NCBI GenBank assembly: GCA_018676675.1 | Contig: JABHEG010000270.1 | Location: 28,513 to 92,512, forward strand | DNA from: Lentisphaerota bacterium | Lineage (GTDB): Bacteria > Verrucomicrobiota > Lentisphaeria > Oligosphaerales > JABHEG01 | DNA: 64,000 bases | Reading direction: 5' to 3' | In this document: piece by piece, positions 46,701 to 54,123 of the stretch | Layout: each line of letters starts with the position of its first letter | Position numbering within the stretch: position 1 is the first letter of the stretch | Made by a program: the position numbers and the translations under genes | The notes under the pieces: generated by a model | Told to the model about the DNA's origin: nothing | Databases searched by the model: none | What the model saw: the letters and a program-made list of their open reading frames with translations, nothing else

Positions 46701-46743
46701 AAGTAGCCGCGACCAGCCGCCTGATGTGCTGCAGGCTGTTCAT
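43729..46743 (-). CDS. Large secreted glycosidase-like protein
   Basis: A 1004-residue exported protein. A signal peptide spans about 1-33 and contains a perfect tandem duplication of VVCTAS (18 bp repeat at 46653-46688). Residues 60-230 are beta-sandwich. Residues 230-540 look like a TIM barrel of the uncharacterised glycosidase type, with FDFKGCFCHRCRRDFIAY as the usual Cys-rich turn and AMAYADRIPLINVWGPYPW later. Residues 740-1004 are a beta-sandwich resembling mutarotase-like carbohydrate domains (VGGGRVSSWRVGGEELVH). No catalytic residues are assigned with confidence. It converges with the propeller gene. Confidence 0.65.
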   Translation of the reverse strand: MNSLQHIRRLVAATLAVVVCTASVVCTASVAAMAPGEFDPGGFSVRISSQPLGLPTPGETGVTVRSVPHAFMDDIFCLSQSQPGLMLLAFENQREVKIGKLVVFTELPKAIEVLGIGGGQPILSRTPCDLNGVPAVRYAIDVTATRGTIKATGYNIFSAPALLLRTDAPPSDRVMSARYWLENDGVATPPCDISLRVIPTIHGSRPRWFETGVHFTPNCAALPEGTAVEQYVALYTATGCNVAHCPPSTLAAELGRRDVVRYMQPSGWLVNGCMIGKKPRPDSVKFQLADGTYHANGTCPAAIYGREAYYHDRVEAPLREIIVRDRMAEHIMANWEPFMFDFKGCFCHRCRRDFIAYTALPSDYVHGLWPKRILDTHRDSWLDFRSWQNAHVIRTLEASVNAMGAEAGLDAHFVPEMHVKSITSLWDTSDSLRQYSTMAYADRIPLINVWGPYPWQTVGTPYRYVRGYNLSTHCLAKDAAEYIRDQIPMEHRPRLIAFPHGLQGNKWTTEPESMAMDILSYFVHQWDGAIVYAFPKGYDARYWAALARANVAIAAFEEMVFSGTAQSKHKLEAVTPMPAPAPAFLNAPCGGIDVPKWRDAGLIQSTEYRSGESRLFAVANYWQRGESFFRLRIKGVPLGRKFVLREPLSGRCFADAEGNFGLTSGPLREGVLLHVGAQRFGFFVLEPVGSGHDYGVPVSSGAVAAVMEARRTAIQAAYDAEPVTSRPVDYEGELKAFKRVKAAGVTVKRVNDARLGRLALQVKSRHQAMVIDSVGGGRVSSWRVGGEELVHADKASGLALDAFWCPAAMVTEPYAVSSCTATDGGVEIVLEKRLTGGSYMAGATIRKTFTVPRGAATFSVTSEVRNTTAGEVEFSYRFHNMPGFLELRDDVSGTAAMGNHGTETTFSRTFKRHMYTMVGVEPDARLSKAFDMATRSTISEPNVSFRAPWCTLKVTAMLADAPLNAIVFWDSRAMPCPTFEPIFSRVSLPVGEAWQATMHWRVDE

Positions 46744-46957
46744 CCGAGTGTTTCTCTTTTCCGAATCGTCGCCCCGGTGACAATGGCCTATCCCTCTTCA
46801 CAGCGGAAAATAGCCGCCAGTACGTCGTCCTGCCACTGTGCCTGAAGCCAGCCATCAGCGACCGAAGCTGTCGGGGGATGCAGTCACGACGAGGTGACCG
46901 TGAGCGACAGTCCTCCCGAGAGGGGGTGATTTGAGCCTTGCCTGCAGAGCTGCCAAA

Positions 46958-49399
46958 TCAGATGAAGAGTACTGTACCGCTCTCCTTGGCCAGGGCAGCA
47001 AACTTCGCAACACCAGCGATTTCGTCCACCTGATCCAGGAGTTCCTCACGCTGAAGGCCCATGACATTCATGGCCATATCACAGGCGATGAAGCGAACAC
47101 CCAGCCCGCGGGCTTCCTCAATCAGCCCGGGAAGCGACGTGACGTTCTTTTGCCGCATCACATGTTTCATCATTCCCGTGCCCATCCCCATCATGTGCAT
47201 CTTCGACAGGGCGAGTTTCCGAGCCCCGCGTGGCATCATGAACCCGAACATGCGACTCAGGAGGTCTTTGGCCACCGATGGGGGGCGCTCCTTGCGCAGA
47301 ACATTGAGCCCCCAGAAGGTGAAGAACAGATCGACCTTCGTCCCAAGTGTCGCGAGCCCCGTCGCAATGATAAAGGCGGCCATCACCTTGTCCAGATCAT
47401 TGCTGAACACGACCAGAGCTGCCCTGTCGGGTTGGCCCGAAGCTGCCGCGCCGCAGGTTGAGCCCGGCATGGAGGCATTCGTGTCGGACTTGCGTACGAG
47501 AGCGTCCAGCGTCCGGTCTCCTTCACTCAGCTCAAGCACCTCATGGCCGGCGCTTTGGCACCAGGCCTCCAGGTCAGAACGAAACGCATTCGCAGCGCGC
47601 ACGGCCAACACCTCTCCCACAGCCAGGTCACCAATCTCCTGGCTCATCCGGACGACCGGCCCGGGGCACTGCAGTGAGGTCACATCAATGTGCTTTGTCG
47701 GGGCCACACTCGAGGGTGGATTCGGCTCCACTGTTGCCTTCACGGACGGGGAAGGAGTGGAGGGACGGACCGGGTCCGGATGGAACATCCTCCAGGTGAG
47801 CCAGCCGCCACTGAGATTGTAGACATCGAAACCGTTCTGCCGCAGAATCCTCTCGGCCAGGTAGCCGCGGAGTCCGACTTTGCAGTAGGCCACGATCGGC
47901 CTGTCGCGGGGCAGCTCGCCGCATCTGTCCCGAAGCTGACCGAGCGGGATGAATCCGGACGCTTCAATGTGGCCGAGCTCACGTTCCGCGGGTTCTCTCA
48001 CGTCCAAGAGAAACGCGTTCTCCGGCAGGGAGTCCGGCGCAACCGGGCGCGTATCGCCACCAAGCGCGTTGGCTGCGACCATGCCCGCAAAATTCACAGG
48101 GTCCTTCGCAGACGCGTAAGGAGGAGCGTAGGCGAGCTCCAACTCCTCCAAGCCCTGGACCGTAAGGCCGGTCTTCATGGCTGTGGCGATGACATCAATC
48201 CGCTTGTCCACACCGGCGGCACCAACGATCTGAGTACCGAGGATGGCTCCGTCTTCGGCAAACAGGACCTTCATGGCCAACGGCGATGCTCCCGGGTAGT
48301 AAGACGCGTTGGATGCCGGATGCAGATAGACTTTGCGGAATTCGCGCCCCGCCTCAGCCAGCCGTCGTTCAGTGTGTCCCACGCTGGCAGCGGTGAGTCC
48401 GAAGATCTTGACAATCGCCGTCCCCATGGTGCCCGGATACACAGAGTCCCGACCGCAGGCGTTGTCTGCCGCGATGCGGCCCTGCTTGTTCGCGGGGCCG
48501 GCCAAAGGGATCATCGTCGGTTGTCCGAGTACGGGGTCCTGGACAACGATCATGTCACCAACGGCGAAGATGTCGGGATCGGATGTACGCATGCCCGAAT
48601 CGACTATGACGCCTCCGCGCAATCCTGTCTCAAGTCCGGCATCCACCGCCAGCTCTGAGTTCGGACGAACCCCTATCGACATCACCACGAGGTCCGCTCC
48701 CAGTTCCTCCCCTCCCTCCAGCCCAACCTGCAGGCCGCTGTCGGAACGGACGATCCCAGTGACGCGCCGGGAAAGGTGAAGCGTGATCCCTTTGCGCGTC
48801 AACTCGTCGGCCAATGGCTGGGTCATTTCATGGTCCAGCGTGGGCAGGACTTGGGGGAGCATTTCGACAACATCCACAGCCAACCCACGCTCACGTAGAT
48901 TCTCCGCCACCTCCAGCCCGATGAAGCCCGCGCCAATCACCACAGCCCGTCGGGCCCCGGCATCAACGCGCCCCAAAATGCGGTCCATATCCGGGATCGT
49001 CCACAGCTGGAACACACCGGGATCGTCGGCTCCGGGAATCGGCGGCCGTATGGGGCTCGAGCCGGTGGCAAGGATCAGTCTGTCGTAGGGTTCGGTGTAT
49101 CTCTCATCAGTCCCGACACGGCGCACAGTCACCGTCTTGCTTGAGCGGTCAATCGCCGTGACCTCCTGAGATGTCCTCACCTCAATATTGGTCCGGCCTC
49201 TGAACTTCTCCGGCGTCATGACCATCAGGCTGCCACGTTCCGGGATGACCTGCCCGACATGATAGGGAAGACCACAGTTTGCGAACGAGATGTACTCTCC
49301 CCGTTCGAACATCACGATCTCAGCCGTCTCGTCTAGACGACGCGCCCGGGCTGCCGCACTGGCCCCCCCCGCAACTCCTCCGATCACCAGCAGTTTCAT
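46958..49399 (-). CDS. CoA-disulfide reductase/rhodanese/TusA/DsrE fusion
   Basis: An 813-residue four-part protein. Residues 1-445 are an FAD/NAD(P)H pyridine-nucleotide-disulfide oxidoreductase of the CoADR type: VIGGVAGGASAAAR, SFANCGLPYH with Cys42 as the redox thiol, and VVIGAGFIGLEVAENL. Residues 455-545 are rhodanese (VAYCKVGLRGYLAERI, Cys506). Residues 570-635 are TusA-like (VTSLQCPGPVVRMSQEI, Cys578). Residues 650-813 are a DsrE/DsrF-like peroxiredoxin-type domain (DrsE_2; FIACDMAMNVMG). Together they handle persulfide and polysulfide sulfur. Start ATG 49399 follows AAGGAG on this strand. It is 41 bases after an ArsR-type regulator that likely controls it. Confidence 0.9.
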   Translation of the reverse strand: MKLLVIGGVAGGASAAARARRLDETAEIVMFERGEYISFANCGLPYHVGQVIPERGSLMVMTPEKFRGRTNIEVRTSQEVTAIDRSSKTVTVRRVGTDERYTEPYDRLILATGSSPIRPPIPGADDPGVFQLWTIPDMDRILGRVDAGARRAVVIGAGFIGLEVAENLRERGLAVDVVEMLPQVLPTLDHEMTQPLADELTRKGITLHLSRRVTGIVRSDSGLQVGLEGGEELGADLVVMSIGVRPNSELAVDAGLETGLRGGVIVDSGMRTSDPDIFAVGDMIVVQDPVLGQPTMIPLAGPANKQGRIAADNACGRDSVYPGTMGTAIVKIFGLTAASVGHTERRLAEAGREFRKVYLHPASNASYYPGASPLAMKVLFAEDGAILGTQIVGAAGVDKRIDVIATAMKTGLTVQGLEELELAYAPPYASAKDPVNFAGMVAANALGGDTRPVAPDSLPENAFLLDVREPAERELGHIEASGFIPLGQLRDRCGELPRDRPIVAYCKVGLRGYLAERILRQNGFDVYNLSGGWLTWRMFHPDPVRPSTPSPSVKATVEPNPPSSVAPTKHIDVTSLQCPGPVVRMSQEIGDLAVGEVLAVRAANAFRSDLEAWCQSAGHEVLELSEGDRTLDALVRKSDTNASMPGSTCGAAASGQPDRAALVVFSNDLDKVMAAFIIATGLATLGTKVDLFFTFWGLNVLRKERPPSVAKDLLSRMFGFMMPRGARKLALSKMHMMGMGTGMMKHVMRQKNVTSLPGLIEEARGLGVRFIACDMAMNVMGLQREELLDQVDEIAGVAKFAALAKESGTVLFI

Positions 49400-49440
49400 A
49401 GAGAATACTCCTTCACCCTTTAGGGAAATAATCCGTTGAG

Positions 49441-49755
49441 TCACTCATCCCGCGTCGGTACGCGCAGGATCGTTTCAAGATGGTTCGACATACAGACAAA
49501 GAGCTTCAGAAAATCCGGATTCCGGATACTGCAGTGCTTCGTGGCACCCTCCTTACGCCCCTTGATCAAGCCCTGATTCTCCAGAATCTGAAGCTGTTGC
49601 GACATCATCGACTGGCTGCAACCGACCGCTTCGTAAAGCTCGGTCACGGTCATCTCACGCTCCTCAAGACACTGCATCACCGCCAAGCGCACAGGATGCG
49701 CCAACGCATGCATGACCCGGGAAGCACTGGCCAATCGCTGCTGATTCCACATCAC
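49441..49755 (-). CDS. ArsR/SmtB-family regulator, possible persulfide sensor
   Basis: A 104-residue winged-helix repressor: ALAHPVRLAVMQCLEEREMTVTELYEAVGCSQSMMSQQLQILENQGLIKGRKEGATKHCSI is the full ArsR wing-helix core in order (written here only in part, from about residue 17). It has Cys29 in helix 2 and Cys88 near the C terminus. In SqrR/BigR-type sensors a cysteine pair at corresponding places senses persulfide; here spacing is 59 residues against about 66, so the match is suggestive only. It precedes the sulfur-handling fusion gene. AAGGAG at normal spacing from the ATG supports the start. Confidence 0.85.
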   Translation of the reverse strand: MMWNQQRLASASRVMHALAHPVRLAVMQCLEEREMTVTELYEAVGCSQSMMSQQLQILENQGLIKGRKEGATKHCSIRNPDFLKLFVCMSNHLETILRVPTRDE

Positions 49756-49779
49756 CTGACTCCTTATATCATCGCATCT

Positions 49780-49795
49780 GCATATTATAATATGC
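49780..49795. promoter_or_regulatory. Palindromic operator over -10 box of arsR-type gene
   Basis: GCATATTATAATATGC is a perfect 16 bp palindrome. Its centre contains TATAAT on either strand, so read on the minus strand it is the -10 box of the regulator gene 24 bases before its ribosome-binding site. A possible -35 (TTGCAG) lies 19 bases upstream. An ArsR-type dimer bound here would block its own promoter and that of the CoA-disulfide reductase fusion. Confidence 0.6.
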
Positions 49796-49890
49796 TGTTT
49801 TCCTGTTTCTGCAAACTGATCTCACCAACATTGGCGATTCACAGACCGGGGATCGGGGCAACCGAGGGGGAGGCCCGGTAACTGGGGTGA

Positions 49891-50493
49891 CTACTCGTCC
49901 GTCTGGTCCGGCTCGGGTGCCGCTTCGTCGGACTCGCTATCTGTGGGGTCAAAGCTAAGTGACGCAGAGTTGATACAGAAACGCAGGCCGGTTGGGGCAG
50001 GTCCATCGGTGAAGACGTGCCCGAGATGGGCCCCGCAACGACTGCAGACGACCTCTGTTCGGCGCATGCCGTGAGAATGGTCCTCCCGAATCTCTACGGT
50101 TTCTTCGTCCACGGCCTGAGTAAAACTCGGCCATCCACATCCGGCATCGAATTTGTCGGCTGCTTCGAACAGCTTATGTCCACAGCACACGCATTCGTAA
50201 GCTCCGGGTTCGGCATGGTCCCAATAGGCACCGGAAAACGCACGCTCAGTTCCTTGCTGGCGGGTCACGTAGTACTGCTCCGGGGTAAGCTTCTTCTGCC
50301 ACTCGGCATCGCTCTTCTCAATCGGGAAGGAGGGGGACGTCATGGGGGCTCTCCCGCTGGTATCTGGGACACTGACACACGAAACGCTCAGCAAGCGCAG
50401 ACCGAGAACGGCCGCAATACCCAAACCCACGGCCAGGACGCGTCGCAGAGGTCCTGGCGAGCGGGGCCGTGATTCCTGTTCCGGCTCTGTCAT
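49891..50493 (-). CDS. msrB: Peptide-methionine (R)-S-oxide reductase, membrane-anchored
   Basis: A 200-residue MsrB. Residues 17-40 are a hydrophobic anchor that could place it in the periplasm. Zinc ligands are Cys101/Cys104 and Cys150/Cys153; FDAGCGWPSF (Cys119) and RFCINSASLSF (catalytic Cys173) complete the family. The enzyme repairs methionine-R-sulfoxide. An acidic tail follows (DSESDEAAPEPDQTDE). It lies 98 bases after the arsR promoter region on the opposite side and may be independent. Confidence 0.94.
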   Translation of the reverse strand: MTEPEQESRPRSPGPLRRVLAVGLGIAAVLGLRLLSVSCVSVPDTSGRAPMTSPSFPIEKSDAEWQKKLTPEQYYVTRQQGTERAFSGAYWDHAEPGAYECVCCGHKLFEAADKFDAGCGWPSFTQAVDEETVEIREDHSHGMRRTEVVCSRCGAHLGHVFTDGPAPTGLRFCINSASLSFDPTDSESDEAAPEPDQTDE

Positions 50494-50620
50494 GCTGCCT
50501 ACCGATTCCTATGTTTGCGCTCTCCCCGCCCGAGTGGGGGCGTTCCCCAGCCCCGTCTCGAGCGGCCCAATGTCCCATGAGACACGCCGTTCGCCTCTGC
50601 AGTTCCGGGCAGATAGGGAC

Positions 50621-51544
50621 TCATGCCCGGTCCGCGGGGAATGCGACCACATCATCGATCACTTCGGCCCCGGTCAGGACCATGGCCAGGCGATCGATCC
50701 CAATCGCCACTCCTGCCGCAGAAGAGATCTGTCCCAGGGCCGCAAGGAACGCCTCATCCACAGGATAAACGGGCCGCTGCTCTCGGCGGCGAAGATCAGC
50801 CGTAGCCTGGAATGAGCGGCGCTGGGCCGCGGGATCGGTGAGTTCACTGCAGGCATTGGCGATCTCCAGTCCTCCGATGTACAGCTCCCAACGCTCGGCT
50901 CGACCGGGGGTGCCCGCTTTCGGCTTTGACAGACCGCTCGTGCACACAGGATAGTCCATCAGTACCGTCGGCGTAGCGCCTCCCAGGTGCGGCTCAATCC
51001 GCTCCACCAGAATCTCCTCGAAGCGGCCACGAGAAAGTGCTGCATCCGGCGTGCACCCGGCGTACGTCCGGAAAGCCTCGTCAACCGTCAGTCGCTGCCA
51101 TTCCCCACGGACATCGGTCAACTGCCCACGAAAACGAAGCTCCCCGCTCGCAGCAACCGCCCGGACGAGGGCAATGGTGTCGTCCAAAACATCCATGTAG
51201 TCGGCGTCCAGGCGATACCACTCGAGCATGGCGAACTCCGGCAAATGCACGCGGCCGCGTTCGCCGAGCCTGCAGCAGGTACCAATCTGGTAGATGCGCT
51301 CATAGCCCGCCGCGAGCAGACGTTTCATGTGCAACTCGGGCGACGTGCGCAGGAAATGGTCACCGGAGGCTTCTGCCTCGATGTAGTCTTCCAGAGCCGG
51401 CGTCGGGATCCGGACGGGTGTCTCAACGTCGAGGAAGCCCCGATCCCTGAAAAAGGAACGAGCTGCGGACAGCATGTCGTTCCGCAGCTCGAGATTCGGT
51501 CGGATGCGCTGAAGTCGAACGGATTCGTCAGGCCTTGCTGACAC
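50621..51544 (-). CDS. epmA: EF-P--(R)-beta-lysine ligase
   Basis: A 307-residue (from GTG 51544; a TTG at 51574 is possible) class II lysyl-tRNA-synthetase-like enzyme that attaches beta-lysine to EF-P. RGFLDVETPV, SPELHMKRLLAAGYERIYQI, HLPEFAMLEWYRLDADY and GVAIGIDRLAMV are the family motifs 1-3. No anticodon-binding domain is present, as expected for EpmA/GenX. It overlaps the end of efp by 17 bases, so efp and epmA are cotranscribed. The companion lysine 2,3-aminomutase EpmB is not in the window. Confidence 0.9.
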   Translation of the reverse strand: MSARPDESVRLQRIRPNLELRNDMLSAARSFFRDRGFLDVETPVRIPTPALEDYIEAEASGDHFLRTSPELHMKRLLAAGYERIYQIGTCCRLGERGRVHLPEFAMLEWYRLDADYMDVLDDTIALVRAVAASGELRFRGQLTDVRGEWQRLTVDEAFRTYAGCTPDAALSRGRFEEILVERIEPHLGGATPTVLMDYPVCTSGLSKPKAGTPGRAERWELYIGGLEIANACSELTDPAAQRRSFQATADLRRREQRPVYPVDEAFLAALGQISSAAGVAIGIDRLAMVLTGAEVIDDVVAFPADRA

Positions 51545-52094
51545 GTTCGCTGTACTCGCCGGTTCGGGTGTCAATACGCACAGTGTCCCCCTGATTCAGG
51601 AAGAGGGGAACCTGGAACTCGTAGCCATTTTCAAGCTTGGCCGGCTTGGTGACGTTTGTGGCCGTATCGCCCCGCGCACCAGGCTCCGTTTCGGCAATTT
51701 CCCGGTCGACGAAAATCGGCAACGTCAGCTCGACAGGGCGGTTCTGGTAGGTGAGCATCGAGCATTCCATGTCGTCGCCGAGGAAGTAGATCTGGTCCCC
51801 AAGAACGTCCCCCGGTACGCGGATTTCTTCGTAACTCTCGGCATCCATGAAAACGTAGTTGGGATCTTCTGCGTAGGAGTAAATGACTTCCTTCTGGAAA
51901 AGGTCGGGCTTGTCGATCTTGTCAACGGACCGGAAGGTCCGCTCCATGGTCGATCCGTTGAGCATGTGCTTGAGCCTGCAACGGTAGAGAGCCTGACCCT
52001 TCCCGGGCTTGCAGAAATCGAAGTAAGTTACAATGTAGGGCTCGCCGTCAATCTCAATCTTCAGGTTCTTTCGTAGGTCTGATGCCGAGAACAT
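51528..52094 (-). CDS. efp: Elongation factor P
   Basis: A 188-residue EF-P. The loop FCKPGKGQALYRCRLK carries Lys32 in the PGKGQ context that EpmA modifies. LNGSTMERTFRSVDK, MDAESYEEI and TATNVTKPAKLENGYEFQVPLF are conserved, and it ends near TGEYSERV. The ATG at 52094 has GGAGG 11 bases upstream; the open frame extends beyond but gives no family match. EF-P relieves ribosome stalling at polyproline. The modifying ligase follows in the same transcript. Confidence 0.95.
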   Translation of the reverse strand: MFSASDLRKNLKIEIDGEPYIVTYFDFCKPGKGQALYRCRLKHMLNGSTMERTFRSVDKIDKPDLFQKEVIYSYAEDPNYVFMDAESYEEIRVPGDVLGDQIYFLGDDMECSMLTYQNRPVELTLPIFVDREIAETEPGARGDTATNVTKPAKLENGYEFQVPLFLNQGDTVRIDTRTGEYSERVSKA

Positions 52095-52249
52095 GAGTAT
52101 GAATACCTCCGCTGTGGACGGTCCTTTTCGCAAATCAAAACGCCGGCCTGAGACAGCGCAAAAGCCGGGCAAAACGACAATCTGGCTTGCCTCGCCGGGG
52201 AGCCTGTACTTTAGCTGATACCCGCGGAAATGCAACAGTTTGGGAAGCC

Positions 52250-52951
52250 ATGACCAGGGACCAAAACACGGCAGAACTCGAGCAGGAACTGGGGCACACG
52301 TTCGTCAACCCGGAACTGCTCCGAAGAGCGTTGACCCACCCGTCGTTCTCAGCTGAACAGAAGTCCGTTCAGCTGGACAATCAACGGCTTGAGTTCCTGG
52401 GAGACGCCGTGCTGCAACTGCTGACCTCCGACCTGCTCTTCGAACGCTTCCCGGAGATGGACGAAGGCCACATGACCAAGGTCCGCTCGGCGGTGACGAA
52501 AGAGAGCGCCCTCGTGGCCTATGCACTTCGCTTGGACCTGGGACGACACTTGCTGCTCGGGAAGGGGGAGGACCGAGCCGGAGGGCGGGAGCGTCCCTCC
52601 AACTTGGGCGATGCCTTTGAGTCTGTACTGGGAGCCCTCTACCTGGACGGAGGCCTGCCCCCTGCCCGAAGCCTGTGCGAACACCTGCTTGTCGACGCCC
52701 TGGAACACCCGCAGGCCCTTCTTGCCGATGAGAACCCGAAAGGAGCTCTCCAGGAATGGGCCCAGGACCAATACCAATCCACCCCTGAGTACAACGTTGT
52801 GAGCGTGACAGGTCCGGAGCATCAGCCGAAGTTCACGGTCGTGGTCGTGGTCGACGGCCGGGAAGTCGCACAGGCAACCGGCACGAGCAGACGCAATGCC
52901 GAACGACTGGCGGCCGAGGACGCACTCCGGGAACTGACGGGGCCGGAATGA
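52250..52951 (+). CDS. rnc: Ribonuclease III
   Basis: A 233-residue RNase III. NQRLEFLGDAVLQLL is the catalytic signature; the second metal acids lie in GDAFESVLGALYLDGG. Residues about 158-230 are the double-stranded RNA-binding domain (NPKGALQEWAQDQY, FTVVVVVDGREVAQATGTSRRNAERLAAEDAL). It heads a tight same-strand run of five further genes. ATG 52250 was chosen because the catalytic domain begins just after it; no strong ribosome-binding site is seen. The efp gene is divergent, with 155 bases between. Confidence 0.95.
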   Translation: MTRDQNTAELEQELGHTFVNPELLRRALTHPSFSAEQKSVQLDNQRLEFLGDAVLQLLTSDLLFERFPEMDEGHMTKVRSAVTKESALVAYALRLDLGRHLLLGKGEDRAGGRERPSNLGDAFESVLGALYLDGGLPPARSLCEHLLVDALEHPQALLADENPKGALQEWAQDQYQSTPEYNVVSVTGPEHQPKFTVVVVVDGREVAQATGTSRRNAERLAAEDALRELTGPE

Positions 52952-54105
52952 TGCCAGACGCCGACTACACGCTGCTCTATCCGCCCATCATCCAATTCGG
53001 CTGGGGCCGACGTGTCGCGCTGGCTTCCATCCTCGACCGACTGAGCGGGAGTGCCCCCTCGCACGTCTTGTTTGTAGCGACAAACACCGCGGCGACAAAC
53101 GGACAACTTGCCGAGCTCGAAAGGCTGTGCCCGGGAGACCACGACCGCCTCGTGGGAATACCCCATGATCCAGCCCTCGATGTGGTCGCGTCAATCCGCG
53201 ACCAGGCACGCCAATGTGGCGCGAATGTTGTCGTGGCGGTCGGTGGGGGCAGCGCTATCGACGCAGCCAAAGCCGCAGCCGTTCTCACGCACGCAGATGG
53301 AACAGTGGACGATTACTTCCACGGCCGGCACAGCATAGACGGCCCGGGACTCCCTGTGGTCGCTCTGCCCACGACGGCAGGAACAGGGGCTGAAATCACC
53401 AAGAACTCAGTCCTGACAGACACCGAAGCCAACGTAAAGAAGTCACTGCGATCACCGCACATGGTCCCATTCGCGGCGATCGTGGATCCTGAGCTCACCG
53501 TGACCATGCCTCCGGCTCTCACCGCCGAAAGCGGCATGGATGCCCTCACTCAGGCCATCGAAGCGTTCATTTCACTGAATGCCCATGCCGCCAGCTCAGC
53601 GCTGGCAGCGAAGGCAACGCGCCTCCTCCTGGATTCCTTGCCGGCCGCCTGGCGGGACGGCGGCGACCGCTTGGCACGGACGGCCGTGGCTGAGGGCAGT
53701 CTTCTGTCTGCCATGGCATTCTCGCAAAGCGGTCTGGGAGCCGTCCACGGTCTGGCTCACCCTTTGGGCTTGGCCCTGAACCTGGCCCATGGGCGCACCT
53801 GTGCGATCCTCCTCCCGCACATTCTGCGCTGGAACGCCCCGACCTGTGATGAGCAACTCCAGGAACTGGCGACCCTGACCGGAAGACCATCGGCCAGTGC
53901 CTTGACCCGGGAAGTCGAAGTCCTGTGTGAACAACTCGAGATCCCCACGGACTTCTCACAGCACGGCCTGCACGAAAGCCACGAAGAGGCTATTTTACGC
54001 AATTGCCGGAGTGGCAGCATGAAAGCGAACCCAAGGCCGCTGACCGACGATGACGTCCGAGCACTGCTCAAGACGCTTGCCGGTGCAACCGCCGCCAACG
54101 CGTGA
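52948..54105 (+). CDS. Iron-containing alcohol dehydrogenase (group III)
   Basis: A 385-residue dehydrogenase whose ATG overlaps the rnc stop by four bases. VVAVGGGSAIDAAKA is the NAD(P)-binding loop and LPTTAGTGAEITKNSVLTD the second. HGLAHPLG (near 265-272) with the aspartate in ESGMDALTQAIEAF and a downstream HG (AHGRTCAILL) supplies the iron ligands. Family members reduce aldehydes, often 1,2-diols or lactaldehyde; the substrate here is unknown. Translational coupling to rnc suggests simple co-expression and not a shared pathway. Confidence 0.88.
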   Translation: MMPDADYTLLYPPIIQFGWGRRVALASILDRLSGSAPSHVLFVATNTAATNGQLAELERLCPGDHDRLVGIPHDPALDVVASIRDQARQCGANVVVAVGGGSAIDAAKAAAVLTHADGTVDDYFHGRHSIDGPGLPVVALPTTAGTGAEITKNSVLTDTEANVKKSLRSPHMVPFAAIVDPELTVTMPPALTAESGMDALTQAIEAFISLNAHAASSALAAKATRLLLDSLPAAWRDGGDRLARTAVAEGSLLSAMAFSQSGLGAVHGLAHPLGLALNLAHGRTCAILLPHILRWNAPTCDEQLQELATLTGRPSASALTREVEVLCEQLEIPTDFSQHGLHESHEEAILRNCRSGSMKANPRPLTDDDVRALLKTLAGATAANA

Positions 54106-54123
54106 GATAGAGGATCCGAGACG

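Noticed and set aside
43729..46743. Lipobox in the VVCTAS repeat of the large glycosidase-like protein
   Set aside because: The residue before Cys is Val instead of Gly, Ala or Ser, so signal peptidase II cleavage is unlikely; a normal signal peptide fits better.
52187..52212. TTGCCT...TACTTT as rnc promoter
   Set aside because: Spacer is only 14 bases, too short for a normal sigma-70 promoter.
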